From JALZKA01 sp033856515 (GTDB lineage: Bacteria > Actinomycetota > Thermoleophilia > Solirubrobacterales > 70-9), in the NCBI GenBank assembly GCA_033856515.1, contig JAWVEY010000019.1, positions 1-64,000 of the forward strand: a stretch of DNA of 64,000 bases. Direction: 5' to 3'. Position numbers and translations under genes: made by a program. Below are positions 16,168 to 23,921 of the stretch, piece after piece; position 1 is the stretch's first letter; every line of letters starts with the position of its first letter. Below the pieces are notes generated by a model. That model was not told the DNA's origin, did no database searches, and saw only the letters and a list, made by a program, of their open reading frames with translations.

Positions 16168-17321
16168 GCTGCGCTCCACTCGGACTTGCCGTTGGACTGC
16201 CCGTTCCGTTCCTGCCAGTGCGACCACGGCGCCTGGCCGTCCCCGAGCCGGGTTATGGCGTCAGCGAAGACGCCGTCGGTGGCGCCTTCAGCCTCGGGCA
16301 TCGGCGAGGCGAGCGCCTTCTCGGCGCACTCCGCGACGTAGGCGCGAACCTCGTTTCGGACCGCGTCGACCTCACTCGGATCGAAGCCGTAGTCGTCGAC
16401 CAGGCGCTGCGCGTAGAGCTCGATCGGATCGCGCTTCGCCCACTCGTCGTGGAGCCCCTCGGGCACGTAGCTCATGTCGTCGTGAGCGCCGTGGCCGTGC
16501 ATGCGCATCGTCCGGCACTCGATCAGCGTCGGGCCGCCCCCCTCACGGGCGCGCTCGACCGCGACGCGCGAGGCCTCGAACACGGCCTCGACGTCGTTGC
16601 CGTCCACGGCGACGCCTGGGAAGCCGTAGGTGCGTGCGCGCTCAACCGGGTCGACGGCGAACTCGAGCTCGTTCGGAGTGGAGTAGGCGAAGCCGTTGTT
16701 CTCGAGGATGAATACGACAGGCAGGCGCTGGACGCCGGCCATGTTCATCGCCTCGTGCCATTGGCCGTTGGCGGTCGAGCCCTCGCCGAAGTAGGTCATG
16801 GCCACACGCTTCTCCGAGCGCACCTTGAAGGCGAGCGCCATGCCCATGGCAACGAGTGCCATGTCCGGGAGCATCGAGACCATGCCGATGCAGCCCAGCG
16901 ACGGGTCGCCGAAGTGCATGTTGCCGTCCTTCCCGCCGGTGACGCCGCCGGTGCGGCCCATGTAGTTGGCGAGGTAGCGGTCGGGGGTGAGCCCGCGGAC
17001 GAAGTGCGCGCCCAGGTCGCGGTGGAGGATGCACATCCGGTCCTCGGGCGCGAGTGCGAACGACGAGCCGACCGAGATCGCTTCCTGGCCGCAGCCGTCG
17101 TAGAACGAGCCGGGCACCTTGCCTTGGCGATAGAGGGTGAGGCCGCGTTCCTCGGAGGTCCGCATCATCGCCATGAACCGCAGCAGTGCGGTCCGGTCCT
17201 CGCGGGTGAGCCGCGGGGCCAAGTCGTGGACCGTCGCGTCCTGCGTTCCGTTCGAATCCGCGCTCGTATGAGCCTCCTCGTGCCGAGGTTCGCTCGCGAC
17301 AGCGCCTTCGCTTCGCTCCAT
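16164..17321 (-). CDS. bkdA: 2-oxoacid dehydrogenase E1 component, alpha subunit
   Basis: Binds thiamine diphosphate and the substrate. The 385-residue product has TSEERGLTLYRQGKVPGSFY, the CGQEAISVG segment, the cofactor motif YFGEGSTANG ending in LENNGFA about 30 residues on (GEG in place of the commoner GDG), and the phosphorylation-loop region TMRMHGHGAHDD. An N-terminal extension of about 30 polar residues precedes the fold. It starts about 250 bases downstream of the SRPBCC gene; that gap holds a strong palindrome (17535-17559), so E1alpha may have its own promoter. Confidence 0.9.
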   Translation of the reverse strand: MERSEGAVASEPRHEEAHTSADSNGTQDATVHDLAPRLTREDRTALLRFMAMMRTSEERGLTLYRQGKVPGSFYDGCGQEAISVGSSFALAPEDRMCILHRDLGAHFVRGLTPDRYLANYMGRTGGVTGGKDGNMHFGDPSLGCIGMVSMLPDMALVAMGMALAFKVRSEKRVAMTYFGEGSTANGQWHEAMNMAGVQRLPVVFILENNGFAYSTPNELEFAVDPVERARTYGFPGVAVDGNDVEAVFEASRVAVERAREGGGPTLIECRTMRMHGHGAHDDMSYVPEGLHDEWAKRDPIELYAQRLVDDYGFDPSEVDAVRNEVRAYVAECAEKALASPMPEAEGATDGVFADAITRLGDGQAPWSHWQERNGQSNGKSEWSAA

Positions 17322-17534
17322 CTCTCCGCCCTTCGTGTCTGACCGGACCTCGGGATCTCCTCGGCCTGATCTCTTGCCGCCGCTTCAGGATCTCCTCTGC
17401 GGCGCCTACTGGACGATGGGAGCTCCGGGGATTCCCCGGCGTTCCCTATGTCTGGATCAGATCTTGAGCTGGTAGCTCGTGCCGATCGCTACCCAGGACT
17501 ATACCCCCGACTGATGATGTTTCAACCTTGTTTG

Positions 17535-17559
17535 GTGCCAGGCACCGTGCCTGGCACCG
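17535..17559. repeat. Double palindrome GGTGCCAGGCAC-C-GTGCCTGGCACC
   Basis: A perfect 25-base palindrome with 12-base arms, in which each half is itself a GGTGCC-N-GGCACC palindrome. It lies in the non-coding gap between the SRPBCC gene and E1alpha, immediately behind the stop of the former, and can act as a terminator or processing signal. A single-unit relative occurs at 9214-9226. Confidence 0.65.
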
Positions 17560-17567
17560 GGGGGAAC

Positions 17568-18092
17568 CTAGGCGCGGGCCGGGCGAGCGTGAATTCGCTC
17601 AGCCCGGCGCCGTACCTGGCGCAAGAGGCTCGTCGTGACGATGACGTGGCCATGGGTTCCGATTACAAGTCCGCGGTAGAGGCGGCCCTTCCGGCCAGGG
17701 AAAACGGCGCGGGTCTGGGCGCTCAGGAGCATCAGCCCGCTGGGCTTCTCGAGGACGGTGAAGATCAGCGCGTACTTCGAGAAGCGGTGCTGGCCCATCA
17801 GCGCGAGCACCGCGGGCTTGACCGAGCGGGTGACCACGAACCCGGGGATCTTCGAGCCGATCTCGCCGGTCGCACCTTCGATCTCCTTGTCCTCGCAGCC
17901 CAGCGCCTTTGAGCCAATCGCGCCTTTGCGGCTCTCGCCCATGACGGAGACGGCGCGGATCAGGGCATCCCAGACCTCGTCCGGCTTCGCGGCGATCTCG
18001 ATGAAGTGCTCGTCGATGAACGGGAGCGACTCGATGGGGACGTCGATGATGCGCCTTTGCATCTCTTCCGATCCGTTCCCCTCCGAGGCCAT
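17568..18092 (-). CDS. SRPBCC-fold protein linked to the 2-oxoacid dehydrogenase locus
   Basis: From ATG 18092 the product has 174 residues. It looks like a START/Bet v1-type (SRPBCC) ligand-binding fold: IDEHFIEIAAKPDEVWDALIRA at the N-terminus, alternating strands in the middle (SKYALIFTVLE, LMLLSAQTRAVFPG) and a C-terminal helix with LLRQVRRRAE. The family binds hydrophobic ligands; the ligand is unknown here. The start lies two bases after the stop of the E2-like gene, so both are made from one message. A longer upstream start would overlap that gene wholly and is rejected. Confidence 0.65.
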   Translation of the reverse strand: MASEGNGSEEMQRRIIDVPIESLPFIDEHFIEIAAKPDEVWDALIRAVSVMGESRKGAIGSKALGCEDKEIEGATGEIGSKIPGFVVTRSVKPAVLALMGQHRFSKYALIFTVLEKPSGLMLLSAQTRAVFPGRKGRLYRGLVIGTHGHVIVTTSLLRQVRRRAERIHARPARA

Positions 18093-18094
18093 CG

Positions 18095-18715
18095 TTACTC
18101 GGGCTCCGTTCGCCTTCGAAGCACCGTTTGCATCGACTCCAGGAACGTCGCCGCCTCCGGTCCCGAGATCATCCTTGCGTCTGCGGCGACCGTGGCGCCA
18201 ATGGCGCCGCCCTGAGGGCTCCCGATCCCCAGGTTGGCCGCTTGGCCTGCGTTGATCACGGGTAGAAAGTCGCATCCCTCAGAACCAAAACCACTGGCGA
18301 CCGTAAAAGTTCCGCCGGCAACCTCGCGGGCTGTTACGGAGCCATTAAGCGCCTTAGCCTCGAGCGCCTTCCATTCGGCCGCGATTTCCGCCTCGTGCTT
18401 CGTGTCGGCATCGAAGATCGTCGGCACCACGAGGCCGACGGCCTCGTCCGCGACCACGCCCACATTGATGCGCGAGTACGTCTCGAAGGCGCCGTCCCGG
18501 TACGCGCCGTTCAGGCGAGGGGCGTGGCGCAAGGCGCGGGCCACGGCGGCGACGATCGCTGCGATCGGGCTATCGGCGTCGCCGATCTCGAGCGTGCCCT
18601 GCACGTAGAGGTGGGGGATCGTCGCCTTCGACTCAGCGACCTTGCGCGCAGCGGCGCGCTGCGCCTTGGAGGGCTCAAGGCGCTCGACCGTCCCCCTCGC
18701 GCTTCCGTCAGCCAT
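18095..18715 (-). CDS. Stand-alone E2 catalytic-domain protein lacking the catalytic histidine
   Basis: 206 residues that align with the catalytic domain of 2-oxoacid dehydrogenase E2 only: PSKAQRAAARKVAESKATIPH, RINVGVVADEAVGLVVPTIFD, VAGGTFTVASGFGSEGCDFLPVIN. There is no lipoyl domain and no E1/E3-binding domain. At the active site the DHRxxDG motif of the true E2 (H400, D404 in 13902-15176) reads DARMISG, so the catalytic His is Ala180 and the Asp is Ser184. It cannot work as an ordinary acyltransferase. It may cap, stabilise or regulate the E2 core, bind CoA, or be an evolving remnant; retention in frame and tight packing in the operon favour a function. Confidence 0.75.
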   Translation of the reverse strand: MADGSARGTVERLEPSKAQRAAARKVAESKATIPHLYVQGTLEIGDADSPIAAIVAAVARALRHAPRLNGAYRDGAFETYSRINVGVVADEAVGLVVPTIFDADTKHEAEIAAEWKALEAKALNGSVTAREVAGGTFTVASGFGSEGCDFLPVINAGQAANLGIGSPQGGAIGATVAADARMISGPEAATFLESMQTVLRRRTEPE

Positions 18716-18723
18716 GGCTCACT

Positions 18724-19314
18724 TCAAACGACGATAGCCGAGGCCTCGGCAGCATCTTCGAGGCGGTCGTCGCCCCAGAAGACTTCGTCTCCGACGACAA
18801 CCGCCGGAACGCCGAAAACGCCCAGGTCCGCGGCCTCGTCGGTCGTCTCGCGCAGGCGTAGCTTGATGCTGTCCCGCGCAACCGCGGTGCTGAGCGCGCG
18901 CGGGTGGAGCTCGGCCGATGCGGCGGCGATCAGGACGTTGTCGGGGTCCGAGAGGTCGCGGCCGGCGGCGAAATGCTGGCGGAACGCGGCCAGGGGGAGG
19001 GAGACGCCGCGGCCGATCTCGGTCGCGAAGGTCGCGACCCGCATTGCGAAGAGGTAGTTGGAGGGCCAGCCTTCGGGCCAGCGGATCGGCGGCAGGCCGT
19101 AGGCCTGTGCGCGGCGCTCCACCTCGCGCATGCCCTCGTCCCTCGCGTCGGTCTGCGCCCACGAGCCGCGGTCGAAGCGCGCGAAGAGGCCGCCCAGGAG
19201 CACGGGCTTCCACACAGGAGGCGGCGCACCCGCCTCCTCGAAGACGCCGTGGATGCGCTCGGCCGCCAGGTAGGCGTAGGGCGAGCCGAGGTCGTAGTAG
19301 AAGCTGGCGGGCAC
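18724..19314 (-). CDS. DsbA-fold oxidoreductase / 2-hydroxychromene-2-carboxylate isomerase-like protein
   Basis: 196 residues with a thioredoxin-type fold carrying a helical insert, as in the HCCA isomerase branch of the DsbA family. The N-terminal YYDLGSPYAYLA holds Ser-Pro-Tyr in place of the CxxC of disulfide oxidoreductases, and the cis-Pro segment is FGVPAVVVGDEVFWGDDRL near 170. Such enzymes use glutathione in aromatic breakdown, but here the thiol and substrate are unknown. The gene stops 8 bases before the E2-like gene and probably belongs to that transcript. Confidence 0.72.
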   Translation of the reverse strand: MPASFYYDLGSPYAYLAAERIHGVFEEAGAPPPVWKPVLLGGLFARFDRGSWAQTDARDEGMREVERRAQAYGLPPIRWPEGWPSNYLFAMRVATFATEIGRGVSLPLAAFRQHFAAGRDLSDPDNVLIAAASAELHPRALSTAVARDSIKLRLRETTDEAADLGVFGVPAVVVGDEVFWGDDRLEDAAEASAIVV

Positions 19315-19337
19315 GGCACCAGTGTTAGCGAACCATA

Positions 19338-19352
19338 AGGGGTCTGACCCCT
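19338..19352. repeat. Short palindrome AGGGGTCTGACCCCT
   Basis: A perfect 15-base palindrome (7-base arms, one-base centre) in the 47-base gap between the dihydrolipoyl dehydrogenase stop and the DsbA-fold gene start. Same size and symmetry as the other short palindromes in this window; probably a dispersed REP-like element. Confidence 0.5.
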
Positions 19353-19361
19353 CCGGCGGGG

Positions 19362-20729
19362 TTAGGCGTGGGTCGCCCAGCCGTCAACGGCGCGCGCGGC
19401 GTCGAGGATCGCTTCGGAGATCGTGGGGTGCGGGTGGACGATCCGGGCGAGCTCCTGATAGCCGCCCTCGAGCGCGATCACGTTGACGATCTCCGAGATC
19501 ATGTCGCAGGCGCGGTTGCCGACGATGTGGGCGCCGATGATCTCGCCGTACTTCGAGTCGGCGACGATCTTCACCATGCCCTCGCGGTCGTCGTAGACGG
19601 CCGAGGCGCCGACGCCGCCGAGCTTGAAGCGCCCGACCTTGATGTCGTGCCCGGCCTCCTTCGCCGCGGCCTCGGTCAGGCCGACGGAAGCGACCTGCGG
19701 GTGGCAGAACGTGGCGCCGGGGATGAGGTCGACGTCGACGGCGTGAGTCGGAGCGCCCGCGATCGTCTCGACGGCGACGACGCCTTCCTCGGAGGCCTTG
19801 TGGGCGAGCGCGGGGCCGCGCACGAGGTCGCCGATCGCGAACACCTTCTTGTTAGTGGTGCGCTGGAGCTCGTCGATCTTTACCTTGCCGTTGTCCTCGG
19901 TCTCGACGCCGGCGCCCGAGAGGTTCAGCGGATCGGTATCGGGCGCTCGTCCCCCGGCGATGACGAGGTAGTCCGCCTCGCCCTGGTTCTCCCCGTAGGT
20001 GAACTTGACCGACTTGGCGGTCTCCTCGACGTTCTCGATCGGCGCGCCGGTGGCGACGGTGATGCCCTGCTTCTTGAAGGTCCGCTCGACGACCCGGGCG
20101 CAGTCCTTGTCCTCGAGGGGAAGGATCTGACCGAGCATCTCGATCAGGGTCACCTCGGTGCCGTAGCGCGCGTAGGCGGAGGCGATCTCGGAGCCCGAGG
20201 CGCCGGCGCCGACGATCGCGAGCTTCTTCGGCTGTGCGGGGAGCGACCACGCGCCCCATGTGTCGACGATCCGCTCGGAGAACTCGACGCCAGGGATCGC
20301 CATCGCGACGGAGCCGGTCGCGAGTACGACGTTCTTGGCCTCGTATGTCTCACCGCCGACCGCGACGTTCCCGTCGTCGGTCAGCGCGCCCTCGCCCTCG
20401 ATCTGGGTGATCTTGTTCTTGTCCCAGAGCATCTTCACGCCGCCCGAGAGCGTGTCCGAGACGCTTGCGCGGCGCTCGCCCAGCGCCTTCCAGTCGATCG
20501 ATGCCTTGGTGACCTTCACGCCGAGGTCAGCCGAGTTCTGCGCGAGGTCGAGGACCTCGGCGGAGTGGAGCATCGTCTTCGCCGGGATGCAGGCGTAGTT
20601 GAGGCAACGCCCGCCTGGCTTGTCCTTCTCGACGACGGCCGTATTCAGGCCGAGCTGGGCGGCGCGGATCGCCGCGACGTACCCGCCGGGACCACCGCCG
20701 ATCACGATCACGTCGAAGGATTCGGCCAT
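19362..20729 (-). CDS. lpdA: Dihydrolipoyl dehydrogenase (E3)
   Basis: Reoxidises the dihydrolipoyl arm of E2 with FAD and NAD. The 455-residue protein has the FAD motif GGGPGGYVAA (12-21), the redox-active disulfide GRCLNYACIPAK (CxxxxC), the NAD motif GAGASGSEIA near 180, the IGDL segment and the C-terminal HPHPTISEA with catalytic His and Glu. The cysteine motif is GGRCLNYAC rather than the usual GGTCLNVGC, a modest variant. It is first in the branched-chain complex run, ahead of the DsbA-fold, E2-like and SRPBCC genes. Confidence 0.93.
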   Translation of the reverse strand: MAESFDVIVIGGGPGGYVAAIRAAQLGLNTAVVEKDKPGGRCLNYACIPAKTMLHSAEVLDLAQNSADLGVKVTKASIDWKALGERRASVSDTLSGGVKMLWDKNKITQIEGEGALTDDGNVAVGGETYEAKNVVLATGSVAMAIPGVEFSERIVDTWGAWSLPAQPKKLAIVGAGASGSEIASAYARYGTEVTLIEMLGQILPLEDKDCARVVERTFKKQGITVATGAPIENVEETAKSVKFTYGENQGEADYLVIAGGRAPDTDPLNLSGAGVETEDNGKVKIDELQRTTNKKVFAIGDLVRGPALAHKASEEGVVAVETIAGAPTHAVDVDLIPGATFCHPQVASVGLTEAAAKEAGHDIKVGRFKLGGVGASAVYDDREGMVKIVADSKYGEIIGAHIVGNRACDMISEIVNVIALEGGYQELARIVHPHPTISEAILDAARAVDGWATHA

Positions 20730-20768
20730 GCCTTCGACTCTATAAGGAAGGTCAGTGCGGGTCTGGAT

Positions 20769-21155
20769 TCAGAAATCGAAAACGTAGTCCGGCGACGTTT
20801 CCTTCGCGCAGCCGTTCTCGGCCGCCGCGACCGCGTAGAAATGAGTCCCGACCGCAGGGAGGGGCTCATCGTCGTAGACCGCGAACCGGTACTTGTCCTC
20901 CAAGAAGTTCGTCCGAGCAGATCCGAGCTTCGTCTTGCCGCTCTCCTCGCGGCGAAACACCGTCACCTTGCGGTTGTCCTCGCAACGCGTCTTTGCCGAC
21001 CGTACTTCGCCCAGAACCTGCCCTTTCGGGCCGCCGGTTTCGTAGCCCGTGACCCTGACCTTGGAGCTGGTCGCAGCAGCCGTCCCGGTCAGGCCGGTAC
21101 CCATGAGGAGGGCCATCCCCACCAGCGTTGCGATCCACCTCCGTGCGATCCGCAT
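20769..21155 (-). CDS. Secreted hypothetical protein
   Basis: 128 residues with a clear signal peptide (RRW, then ATLVGMALLMGTGLTGTAAA, cleavage near residue 28). The mature part of about 100 residues contains two cysteines able to pair, and a beta-rich, carboxypeptidase-regulatory-like pattern: EVRSAKTRCEDNRKVTVFRRE at about 50-70 and FYAVAAAENGCAKETSPDYVFDF at the end. Similar in type to the secreted proteins at 33966-34361 and 35945-36823, which share the cysteine-and-beta character. Family unknown. Confidence 0.65.
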   Translation of the reverse strand: MRIARRWIATLVGMALLMGTGLTGTAAATSSKVRVTGYETGGPKGQVLGEVRSAKTRCEDNRKVTVFRREESGKTKLGSARTNFLEDKYRFAVYDDEPLPAVGTHFYAVAAAENGCAKETSPDYVFDF

Positions 21156-21196
21156 GCCGAAACCTTAGACCGACGTTCTCGGCTTCGCATCCGTAG

Positions 21197-21754
21197 TTAT
21201 CCGTAACCGCCGCGATCGGGCATCTGGATGCGGGCCATGGCCTTGACCATGCGGTAGAAGAGGAAGCTCGACCCGGCAAGAAATGCCGTGAGGCCGAGGG
21301 CGCGCGGGATCTCCGTGACCTGGACGAGCGCGAGGATCGAGACGACGATCAGCAGGACCAGCAGGGTCTGGAAGCCCAGAACCGCCCAGTAGCGCGCTTT
21401 CCAAAGTCCGTACGTCATCGCCCCGAGGACGAGGGAGGAGACGACGGTGAAGAACAGGTTCGGCTTCGCCTCTCCGGTCTTCGTCCCGAAGTCGTCGAAC
21501 GTGCTGACCTCGACGCCGGCGATGTAGGAGATGAGCGTTCCGAGCACGAGGAGCCCCGAGATCACGGCCGCCACCGTGACGACCCCGGGCCGCTCGTCCG
21601 GCTCCAGGGGGTCGAGCTCTTCCCGTGCGGCCCGGTTCTTCTCCTCGGTGCGCGCCGCCCGCGCTTCGCGCTGCGCCTGGAGCTCGGCGTAGCGGTCGCC
21701 AGAGCGCTCCTTGCGCTTGCGCCTCTCGGCGCGCTTTCGCTCTCGGGATCCCAT
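21197..21754 (-). CDS. Four-helix membrane protein with a basic coiled N-terminus
   Basis: 185 residues. The first 55 are highly charged (Arg, Lys, Glu) and predicted to form a cytoplasmic coiled coil; four hydrophobic segments follow at about 58-78, 98-118, 122-145 and 150-170. No family is recognised. Its ATG overlaps the thiE stop codon (TGATG), so the two are translationally coupled, but nothing else links it to thiamine; a transport or accessory role cannot be inferred from sequence. Confidence 0.7.
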   Translation of the reverse strand: MGSRERKRAERRKRKERSGDRYAELQAQREARAARTEEKNRAAREELDPLEPDERPGVVTVAAVISGLLVLGTLISYIAGVEVSTFDDFGTKTGEAKPNLFFTVVSSLVLGAMTYGLWKARYWAVLGFQTLLVLLIVVSILALVQVTEIPRALGLTAFLAGSSFLFYRMVKAMARIQMPDRGGYG

Positions 21755-22407
21755 CAGGCGCCAAGCCTTGCACGCAGCTCGCGAGCGGCAGCCTCAGGAT
21801 CCGCCGCGTCCCTGATGGCGCGGACAACGACGATCCGGGACGCGCCCGCGGCGATCACGTCGTTCACGTTCGAAAGGTCGATCCCACCGATCGCGAACCA
21901 CGGGGTGTCGCCGGCGACATCACCCGCGTGGCGGATTAGCTCGAGACCCGCGGCGGGGCGTCCTTCCTTCGTCGGCGTCTCCCAGACGGGTCCGGCGCTG
22001 ACCTGGTCCGGCCGGGCGCCGCCGGTGGCTGCGAGCGCCGCGTCGAACTGCTCGGGCGCGTGGGTGGAGAGGCCGACCAGAGCACCGGGACCTGCCTGAG
22101 TTCGTGCCTCGGCGACAGGTGTGTCGTCCTGTCCCACGTGAACGCCGTCGGCGCGGCATGCTTCGACCAGTTCCGGGTGATCGTTCAGGAAGAAGAGCAC
22201 GCCATGCTCGTCGGCTGCGCGGCGGAACGGCTCGGCAAGGGCGACCATCTCCTCGGCGCATCGCGGCGCCTTCTCGCGCAGCTGGATCAGGTCGACTCCC
22301 CCTCGAAGCGCCGCATCGAGGAGAGGGAAAGGATCTCCGTTGCCTGGGCGACCGTCGCAGACGAAATAGAGACGGGCTTCGGCGAGCCGTTGTCGGGCAT
22401 CAGACAT
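21754..22407 (-). CDS. thiE: Thiamine-phosphate synthase
   Basis: Joins the hydroxymethylpyrimidine and thiazole phosphates to make thiamine phosphate. From ATG 22407 the protein has 217 residues: RLYFVCDG, GGVDLIQLREK, FFLNDHPELVEACRADGVHVGQDD, the phosphate-binding GPVWETPTKEGR, and WFAIGGIDLSNV. The upstream in-frame start at 22557 would run through the riboswitch on the opposite strand and is rejected. It is divergent from the TPP-riboswitch-controlled thiOSG genes, so it is not under that aptamer unless a second control exists. Confidence 0.9.
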   Translation of the reverse strand: MSDARQRLAEARLYFVCDGRPGNGDPFPLLDAALRGGVDLIQLREKAPRCAEEMVALAEPFRRAADEHGVLFFLNDHPELVEACRADGVHVGQDDTPVAEARTQAGPGALVGLSTHAPEQFDAALAATGGARPDQVSAGPVWETPTKEGRPAAGLELIRHAGDVAGDTPWFAIGGIDLSNVNDVIAAGASRIVVVRAIRDAADPEAAARELRARLGA

Positions 22408-22430
22408 CTCCCCGAGAGTACGATTGAAAG

Positions 22431-22515
22431 ACGACGGGAGCCCCACTTGATGGGCTGAGAGGGCGTTCGCGCGCCGACCGTATGAACCTGAACCGGGTAA
22501 TGCCGGCGCAAGGGA
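22431..22515 (+). promoter_or_regulatory. TPP riboswitch (THI element)
   Basis: Carries the pyrimidine-sensing GGGCTGAGAGGG (22452-22463) and the pyrophosphate-sensing ACCTGAACCGGGTAATGCC segment (22485-22503), followed by GGCGCAAGGGAAGG. Aptamer layout and distance of about 30 bases between the two are those of the thiamine diphosphate riboswitch. It ends directly at the ribosome site of thiO, so binding of TPP would most simply block translation initiation. Confidence 0.92.
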
Positions 22516-22527
22516 AGGAATTTGGTC

Positions 22528-23718
22528 TTGCCGGACTTCCGGCCTCAAAACACTCACGAGCGTCTCGATGCGGTGATCGTCGGCGCCGGCGTCATCGGGC
22601 TTGCCTGCGCCTGGCGGGCCGCCAAGAGCGGTCTTCGCGTGCGCGTGATCGAGCGCGCGGAGCCGGGCTCGGGAGCGTCCGGTGTTGCCGCCGGGATGCT
22701 GGCGCCCGTCGGCGAGGCGACCTGGGGGGAGGAACAGCTGCTCGACGCAGCACTTGCCTCACACCGCATGTGGGCGGACTTCGCGGACGAGCTGGCCGAC
22801 GCGGGGCAAGCGGAGTCGTCCCTTCTGGAGAGCGGTGCCCTTCATGTGGCCCTCGACGCAGACGAGGCGGGGGAGCTCCGCAGGCGCTTCGACCTGATGC
22901 GCTCGCTCGGACTCGAGGCGGATTGGCTTACTGGTCGCGAGTGCCGGGAGCTCGAGCCGGGGCTGGGGCCGTCGGCCTTTGCGGGTGTGCACGCGCCGCA
23001 CGAGGCAGGGGTGGACCCGGCGGCGATCGTGTCGGCGCTCCGGAGGGCGTGCCTGAACGAGGGCACCGAGATCGTTACCGGCGCGACGGTAACAGGCGCT
23101 GTCTGGGATGGCGACGCCATCCGCGGCGTCGTGACCGAGGACGGCGCCGAGCACCGGGCGCAGGCGACCGTGCTCGCAGCGGGCGCCTGGTCGGGCTCCG
23201 TTTCATGGCTGCCCGAGGGCGCGGTGCCGCCCGTGCGCCCAGTGAAGGGACAGATCCTCACGCTTCGCGGCGCGCCTGCCGAGCCGGTGACCGGTCGGAT
23301 CGTTGTCTCCGAGCGGGTGTATCTGGTGCCGCGGGCGGACGGCCGGCTGATCGCGGGCGCGACCGTCGAGGAGATGGGATTCGACACACGCGTCACGGCG
23401 GGCGGGGTGCACGAGCTTCTGCGGGAGGCCTACAGGGCACTCCCGGACATCGCCGAGCTGGAGCTGGAGCGGGTCGTGGCGGGCCTGCGGCCCGGCACCC
23501 CAGACAACGCGCCGATCGTGGGTTGGGGCTCGATCGACGGCCTCCTACTCGCCACCGGACATTTCCGCAACGGCATCCTGCTCGCTCCGCTGACGGCCGA
23601 AGCGGTCGCCGCACTACTCTCAAGTGAGAGCCCCCCGGCCGCGATGGCCGTGGCGGACCCCAAGCGCTTTGTTGAGGGGACAGGCCCCTTAACAGTTGTC
23701 ACGGAAGTGTCATCTTGA
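22528..23718 (+). CDS. thiO: Glycine oxidase, thiazole branch of thiamine synthesis
   Basis: FAD enzyme that oxidises glycine to dehydroglycine (iminoacetate) for thiazole formation. About 396 residues: FAD-binding AVIVGAGVIGLA near the start, GSGASGVAAGMLAPVGE, and the C-terminal ATGHFRNGILLAPLTAE that closes the cofactor site. TTG 22528 is chosen because AAGGAA lies 7 bases ahead; TTG 22522 is too close to it. The last 25 residues run past the family end and include an AGGGGACAGGCCCCT palindrome (23675-23689). It heads thiO-thiS-thiG under the riboswitch. Confidence 0.9.
   Translation: MPDFRPQNTHERLDAVIVGAGVIGLACAWRAAKSGLRVRVIERAEPGSGASGVAAGMLAPVGEATWGEEQLLDAALASHRMWADFADELADAGQAESSLLESGALHVALDADEAGELRRRFDLMRSLGLEADWLTGRECRELEPGLGPSAFAGVHAPHEAGVDPAAIVSALRRACLNEGTEIVTGATVTGAVWDGDAIRGVVTEDGAEHRAQATVLAAGAWSGSVSWLPEGAVPPVRPVKGQILTLRGAPAEPVTGRIVVSERVYLVPRADGRLIAGATVEEMGFDTRVTAGGVHELLREAYRALPDIAELELERVVAGLRPGTPDNAPIVGWGSIDGLLLATGHFRNGILLAPLTAEAVAALLSSESPPAAMAVADPKRFVEGTGPLTVVTEVSS
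23675..23689. repeat. Short near-palindrome AGGGGACAGGCCCCT inside the end of thiO
   Basis: 15 bases with 5-base GC arms, in the extra C-terminal stretch of thiO. Size and shape match the palindromes at 19338-19352 and 17535-17559, suggesting a REP-like insertion that lengthened the reading frame. Confidence 0.4.
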
Positions 23719-23921
23719 GACTCATGCTGAACGGGGAGGAGCGCGAGCTGGCCGACGGCGCGACCGTTGCCGACGCCGTTGTCCTGGCGGGCGCGCCGGA
23801 TGTTGAGCGCGGGATCGCGGTGGCGGTGGAGGGCGAGGTCGTGCCGCGAGCCGAATGGGAGGATCGGGTCCTGGCCGATGGCGAGGCGATCGAGGTGGTG
23901 CATGCCGTCCAGGGCGGATAG
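23715..23921 (+). CDS. thiS: Sulfur carrier protein ThiS
   Basis: Ubiquitin-like carrier whose C-terminal glycine is charged as a thiocarboxylate and gives sulfur to the thiazole ring. 68 residues ending in the required Gly-Gly (AVQGG); LNGEERELADGATVAD and VPRAEWEDRVLADGEAIEVV are typical. TTG 23715 overlaps the thiO stop (TTGA); ATG 23724 is an alternative. The 3' end overlaps the thiG start by 20 bases. Confidence 0.9.
   Translation: MRLMLNGEERELADGATVADAVVLAGAPDVERGIAVAVEGEVVPRAEWEDRVLADGEAIEVVHAVQGG

Noticed and set aside
17535..17559. Insertion sequence ends
   Set aside because: No transposase, target duplication or second end; more consistent with a REP-like palindrome.
19368..21206. 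612-residue open frame on the plus strand
   Set aside because: It is antisense to lpdA and its neighbour, has shadow composition and no domain; the minus-strand genes have full motifs.
22408..22557. Longer thiE from 22557
   Set aside because: It would be translated through the antisense of the riboswitch; family alignment starts at 22407.
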